DNA from: Vibrio diazotrophicus
GTDB taxonomy: Bacteria > Pseudomonadota > Gammaproteobacteria > Enterobacterales > Vibrionaceae
Length of the DNA stretch: 64,000 nucleotides
Reading direction: 5' to 3'
Assembly: GCF_038452265.1 (NCBI RefSeq)
Contig: NZ_CP151842.1
Coordinates: 2,728,001-2,792,000, forward strand
This document shows positions 61,267 to 64,000 of this stretch, piece after piece. The stretch's first letter is position 1. The number at the start of each line of letters is the position of its first letter. A program made the position numbers and the translations under genes. Under the pieces are notes generated by a model. It searched no databases, had not been told where the DNA came from, and saw nothing but the letters and a program-made list of their open reading frames with translations.

Positions 61267-61343
61267 TGGCGCGCTCAGGAGGATTCGAACCTCCGACCGC
61301 CTGGTTCGTAGCCAGGTACTCTATCCAGCTGAGCTATGAGCGC
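61267..61343 (-). tRNA. tRNA-Arg(ACG), variant acceptor stem
   Basis: Identical to the gene at 60975-61051; part of the tandem duplication. Confidence 0.97.
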
Positions 61344-61446
61344 GCAGTTTTTAATATTCTAGTCTTAAAGATTGAGACTGATATAAGGGCATTACCCTAC
61401 ATCCAAGATTCTTGTTGTTACCAACAACATCTTAGACGATAAATAG

Positions 61447-61523
61447 TGGCGCGTCCTGGAGGATTCGAACCTCCGACCGCCTGGTTCGTAGCCAGGTACT
61501 CTATCCAGCTGAGCTAAGGACGC
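61447..61523 (-). tRNA. tRNA-Arg(ACG)
   Basis: 77 nt, same sequence as the gene at 60857, but flanked by different spacers. Anticodon ACG, CCA encoded. Confidence 0.97.
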
Positions 61524-61589
61524 GCAGGGTGTGAAGCATATCACACTAAGTTTATTTCAGAACAAAAAAATTGACCGTTGGTCAATAAA

Positions 61590-61682
61590 TGGCGGTGAGG
61601 GAGGGATTCGAACCCTCGATGCGGCTACAAACCGCATACTCCCTTAGCAGGGGAGCGCCTTCGGCCTCTCGGCCACCTCACC
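61590..61682 (-). tRNA. tRNA-Ser(GCT)
   Basis: 93 nt, class II with a long variable arm. Acceptor GGTGAGG/CCTCACC, anticodon stem-loop around CTGCTAA with anticodon GCT, T arm GAGGG-TTCGAAT-CCCTC, CCA encoded. Equivalent of E. coli serV. Confidence 0.97.
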
Positions 61683-61729
61683 GCATTATTCACATTCAAT
61701 AACTTGCTATAAAAACAAGAGAAAGAATA

Positions 61730-61806
61730 TGGCGCGTCCTGGAGGATTCGAACCTCCGACCGCCTGGTTCGTAGCCAGGTACTCTATCCAGCTGAGCTAA
61801 GGACGC
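61730..61806 (-). tRNA. tRNA-Arg(ACG)
   Basis: 77 nt, GCGTCCT-type acceptor stem, anticodon ACG, CCA encoded. It lies between the two tRNA-Ser genes. Confidence 0.97.
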
Positions 61807-61848
61807 ACTTTGTTCTTTGCTTGGCTGCTAACCCAAACAAGGCAAGAA

Positions 61849-61941
61849 TGGCGGTGAGGGAGGGATTCGAACCCTCGATGCGGCTACAAACCGCATACTC
61901 CCTTAGCAGGGGAGCGCCTTCGGCCTCTCGGCCACCTCACC
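61849..61941 (-). tRNA. tRNA-Ser(GCT), first of the array
   Basis: 93 nt, same sequence as the gene at 61590. First gene of the array behind a consensus promoter. csrA-serV-arg tRNA order matches E. coli. Confidence 0.97.
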
Positions 61942-61956
61942 GTCTTGCGGAGGCAC

Positions 61957-61984
61957 ATATTACGATTTACCAAAAATATGTCAA
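61957..61984 (-). promoter_or_regulatory. Promoter of the tRNA Ser/Arg operon
   Basis: On the minus strand a consensus -35 TTGACA (61979-61984), 16-bp spacer, -10 TAATAT (61957-61962), then a GC-containing discriminator (GTGCC). Such discriminators are typical of stringently controlled stable-RNA promoters. Confidence 0.8.
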
Positions 61985-62092
61985 ACATTTTCTTGGCAAA
62001 AATAGCAAAAACCAAGTCAATCGTTGCCTATTTAATCAAAGCGCTATGAAATTACACTTTTATTAAAAATCGCATCTCTTAAAAACAAAAAA

Positions 62093-62112
62093 GGCTGGCT
62101 AATTTGCCAGCT
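62093..62112 (-). terminator. csrA terminator
   Basis: On the minus strand GCTGGC, AAATTA, GCCAGC followed by CTTTTTTGTTTTT, 12 bp after csrA. Confidence 0.9.
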
Positions 62113-62123
62113 CTTTTTGAAAA

Positions 62124-62321
62124 TTAGTAGTTGCCAGATGAAACGTTACCATTGCCCTTTTCAGCTTGAATGCGCATGTAAATTTCTTCACGGTGAACAG
62201 ATACTTCTTTCGGCGCATTTACACCAATACGTACTTGGTTACCTTTTACGCCTAAAACAGTAACAGTGACTTCATCACCGATCATTAGAGTTTCGCCAAC
62301 ACGACGAGTCAAAATTAGCAT
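62124..62321 (-). CDS. csrA: Carbon storage regulator CsrA (RsmA)
   Basis: 65 residues. [51 protein letters not shown] is the canonical CsrA core; the two RNA-binding surfaces (LTRRVGE at the N-terminus, including Arg6/Arg7, and VHREEI with Arg44) are intact. CsrA dimers bind GGA motifs in mRNA leaders and control glycogen, motility and, in vibrios, quorum-sensing output. AAGGAG-like CAAGGAGC precedes ATG. Confidence 0.98.
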   Translation of the reverse strand: MLILTRRVGETLMIGDEVTVTVLGVKGNQVRIGVNAPKEVSVHREEIYMRIQAEKGNGNVSSGNY

Positions 62322-62411
62322 TCTTTGCTCCTTGAGTAATCTCTGAATTATCTTGCAGTTACACTATTATCCAACAGAAGTTATATTTTGGTAAACTCTG
62401 TTGGCAGTCTA

Positions 62412-63599
62412 TTAACCTAAAGATACTTGCTTAGGTTGAAAATCTAATAGTTCGTCAGAAGTTATAAAAGCCTCATGCAAAATATTAGCTGCTGAATTAA
62501 CACTTTCTGGACTTAACATAAGCATGAATGATTGCGAAGTCGTTGAAACATAATGAATATTTATGTCGTGTTCAGCCAGTAATGCAAAAGAGCGGTCAAC
62601 GAAGCTCGGGGCCTGTAAACCTACTGTGGTTAATAAACTCACATATTCACTATTACGGATTTTGTCACTGAACACCAGCTTCAACTTAGCACAAGCATCA
62701 AGTTTTATGACCACTCCTGCCCAATCTGTATCCTCGATCACACTCCACACCTCAATACCTAACATTTGGCAACGTTTCTGTAGGTTTGAAAGCGCTTCAT
62801 GTTCAATGGTAATCAAAGCCATATCTCTTTGAATGGCGATACCACAGACAGGTTTGGTTCCTTGCTCCCCTTTAATCAAACTACCTTCATTAACATCGAA
62901 AGTAGACAAGACACGAAGTGGAACCGCATTATCCCATGCATACTGAACACATGGTAAATGTAAAACTTTTGCACCCTTACGAGCCATTTCTTCCATAGAT
63001 GGGAAATCTACAACATCTAATTTCTGAGCATTCGGTACCACTCTTGGATCACAAGAGTAGACACCATCTACATCAGTAAAGATTTGGCATTCGTCAGCCT
63101 TGAGAGCTCCGGCAAGTGTCACAGCACTTGTATCTGAGCCACCGCGCCCTAACGTGGTGATGTCCCCATTCTCATTAACACCTTGAAAACCAGCTACTAT
63201 CACGATTTGATCTTGTTCTAGTAGCTCGTTAATCGTTCGTGTATCAATGTACTTAATCGTCGCGTCATTGTGCAGGTTATCTGTCACTATGTTCGCTTGA
63301 GCTCCGGTTAGTGAACGGGCAGCAAAACCTAATTTATTTAAAGTCATTGCTAACAGTGCCATAGACACTTGTTCACCAGCAGAGAGCAAAACATCAAGTT
63401 CTCTTGCAGTTGGTACGCTATCGATTTGCTGAGCTAACGCCACTAATCGATTCGTTTCACCCGCTATTGCAGATACAACTACAACAACTTGATTACCATC
63501 ATTTTTCGCCTTTATGATGTGTTCAGCTACAGTATGGATTGTTTCAATTGAACCCATAGAAGTTCCGCCAAACTTTTGCACGATAAGGGACTTTTTCAC
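62412..63599 (-). CDS. lysC: Aspartate kinase (LysC-type, monofunctional)
   Basis: 395 residues. Amino-acid kinase domain (about 1-245): KFGGTSMGSIETI, VVVVSAIAGETNRLV, LGRGGSDTSAVTLA, FTDVDGVYSCDPRVV. Two ACT domains follow (about 262-385), the site of lysine and/or threonine feedback in this family. It makes aspartyl phosphate, the first step to lysine, DAP, methionine and threonine. Located between alaS and csrA, a conserved Vibrio order. No lysine riboswitch was seen in the 150 bp upstream. Confidence 0.93.
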   Translation of the reverse strand: MKKSLIVQKFGGTSMGSIETIHTVAEHIIKAKNDGNQVVVVVSAIAGETNRLVALAQQIDSVPTARELDVLLSAGEQVSMALLAMTLNKLGFAARSLTGAQANIVTDNLHNDATIKYIDTRTINELLEQDQIVIVAGFQGVNENGDITTLGRGGSDTSAVTLAGALKADECQIFTDVDGVYSCDPRVVPNAQKLDVVDFPSMEEMARKGAKVLHLPCVQYAWDNAVPLRVLSTFDVNEGSLIKGEQGTKPVCGIAIQRDMALITIEHEALSNLQKRCQMLGIEVWSVIEDTDWAGVVIKLDACAKLKLVFSDKIRNSEYVSLLTTVGLQAPSFVDRSFALLAEHDINIHYVSTTSQSFMLMLSPESVNSAANILHEAFITSDELLDFQPKQVSLG

Positions 63600-63750
63600 C
63601 AGTATTCACCTTCCCAAGACCGAAGTCTCATACGCACCAACTCGTTTATCCAACCGATAAATTCGTTTAGTAATAACAAAAACAAAACCAAGCAGATAAC
63701 TGAGCGGAAAACTCCACCCAATTAAACCACTTGGTCAATGGAATTAAACA

Positions 63751-63778
63751 TACGTCAGTTTAAGGTGAAACTGACGTA
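63751..63778 (-). terminator. alaS terminator
   Basis: TACGTCAGTTT, 6-nt loop, AAACTGACGTA, an 11-bp perfect stem, 10 bp after the alaS stop; the following U-tract is short (TGTTTAATT). Confidence 0.75.
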
Positions 63779-63788
63779 GCTAATTAAT

Positions 63789-64000
63789 TTATAAGCGTTC
63801 TTCTAGCCAAGGCTGAACAGTTTGCATAGCCGCAGGTAAAGCTGATACATCTGTACCACCTGCCTGAGCCATATCAGGGCGACCGCCGCCCTTACCGCCA
63901 ACTTGTTCTGCAACCATTTTAACTAAATCACCTGCTTTAACTTTGCTAGTCAGGTCGTTAGTTACACCAGCAATAAGGCCGACTTTGTCGTCCGCCACAT
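63789..64000 (-). CDS. alaS: Alanine--tRNA ligase, C-terminal end (5' part outside window)
   Basis: About 70 C-terminal residues, still open at the window edge. The C-Ala domain signature [15 protein letters not shown] is present, followed by the final helix [17 protein letters not shown]. AlaS charges tRNA-Ala; C-Ala bridges the aminoacylation and editing domains. The order alaS-lysC-csrA-tRNA supports the call. Confidence 0.93.
   Translation of the reverse strand, partial: VADDKVGLIAGVTNDLTSKVKAGDLVKMVAEQVGGKGGGRPDMAQAGGTDVSALPAAMQTVQPWLEERL

Larger units (their letters stand above)
60850..61398 (-). repeat. 257-bp exact tandem duplication carrying two tRNA-Arg genes
   Basis: 60850-61106 and 61142-61398 read identically base for base by eye, offset 292 bp. 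Each copy contains two tRNA-Arg genes with different acceptor stems and their spacers. The 35 bp between the copies is unique. Confidence 0.9.

Noticed and set aside
61821..62066. Plus-strand frame of 81 codons with MAVREGFEPSMR
   Set aside because: It is antisense to tRNA-Ser(GCT) at 61849-61941. The REGFEPS peptide is the well-known artefact of reading a tRNA gene's complement; there is no ribosome binding site.
63600..63750. Lysine riboswitch upstream of lysC
   Set aside because: Only about 150 bp are available and no five-way-junction-like set of helices is seen; the one strong hairpin there is the alaS terminator.

Overview
The window is a stretch of gammaproteobacterial chromosome that looks like a Vibrio (family Vibrionaceae). 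This rests on gene content and order: luxS next to gshA; petABC sitting between rpsI-rplM and sspAB; the alaS-lysC-csrA-tRNA(Ser/Arg) block followed by oadGAB; a dcw cell-wall/division cluster with no ddl and no mraZ; and protein sequences that read as typical Vibrio orthologues. The species cannot be fixed from the sequence alone. Nearly all of the DNA is core genome: no phage, insertion sequence, integron or CRISPR array was seen.

Layout. 1-2803: the 3' end of btuF (vitamin B12 binding protein), a TRIC/YadS membrane protein, a LysR regulator and a convergent TSUP/YfcA transporter. 2960-9260: carAB with a promoter and two ARG boxes, dapB, mutT. 9270-12820: secA and, divergently, dciA (helicase loader). 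12838-29445: lpxC and the dcw cluster, read leftwards as rsmH-ftsL-ftsI-murE-murF-mraY-murD-ftsW-murG-murC-ftsQ-ftsA-ftsZ-lpxC, with tight 1-11 bp overlaps at many junctions and a promoter in the gap where ddl is found in E. coli. 29590-30098: rnpB (RNase P RNA) with promoter and terminator. 30153-34433: rsmI, then lpoA-yraN-diaA-dolP rightwards. 34501-39480: sspB-sspA, petC-petB-petA (cytochrome bc1), rpsI-rplM, all leftwards. 39693-44250: zapE, then divergent zapG, degQ and degS. 44360-47998: rplS-trmD-rimM-rpsP and ffh. 48245-52683: ypjD and corB rightwards, luxS and gshA leftwards. 52809-60472: an M16 lipoprotein protease, a YqaA membrane protein, an MDR oxidoreductase and the Na+-pumping oxaloacetate decarboxylase oadGAB. 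60829-62321: six tRNA-Arg(ACG), two tRNA-Ser(GCT) and csrA. 62412-64000: lysC and the 3' end of alaS.

Functional themes are peptidoglycan synthesis and septation (dcw, lpoA, zapE, zapG), protein export and envelope quality control (secA, ffh, degQ, degS, sspB, dolP), translation (ribosomal proteins, rimM, trmD, rnpB, tRNAs), and carbon/energy metabolism (bc1, oad).

The most unusual object is inside a core RNA gene. In rnpB, the segment matching the P3 hairpin of E. coli RNase P RNA is present as three tandem, slightly diverged 24-nt units. This makes the RNA about 430 nt, against about 377 nt in E. coli. Other items worth a look are a 124-bp diverged ERIC-like element just upstream of degS, an exact 257-bp tandem duplication carrying two tRNA-Arg genes each, and several promoters placed on top of terminators or ribosome binding sites (lpxC, rpsP, carA).
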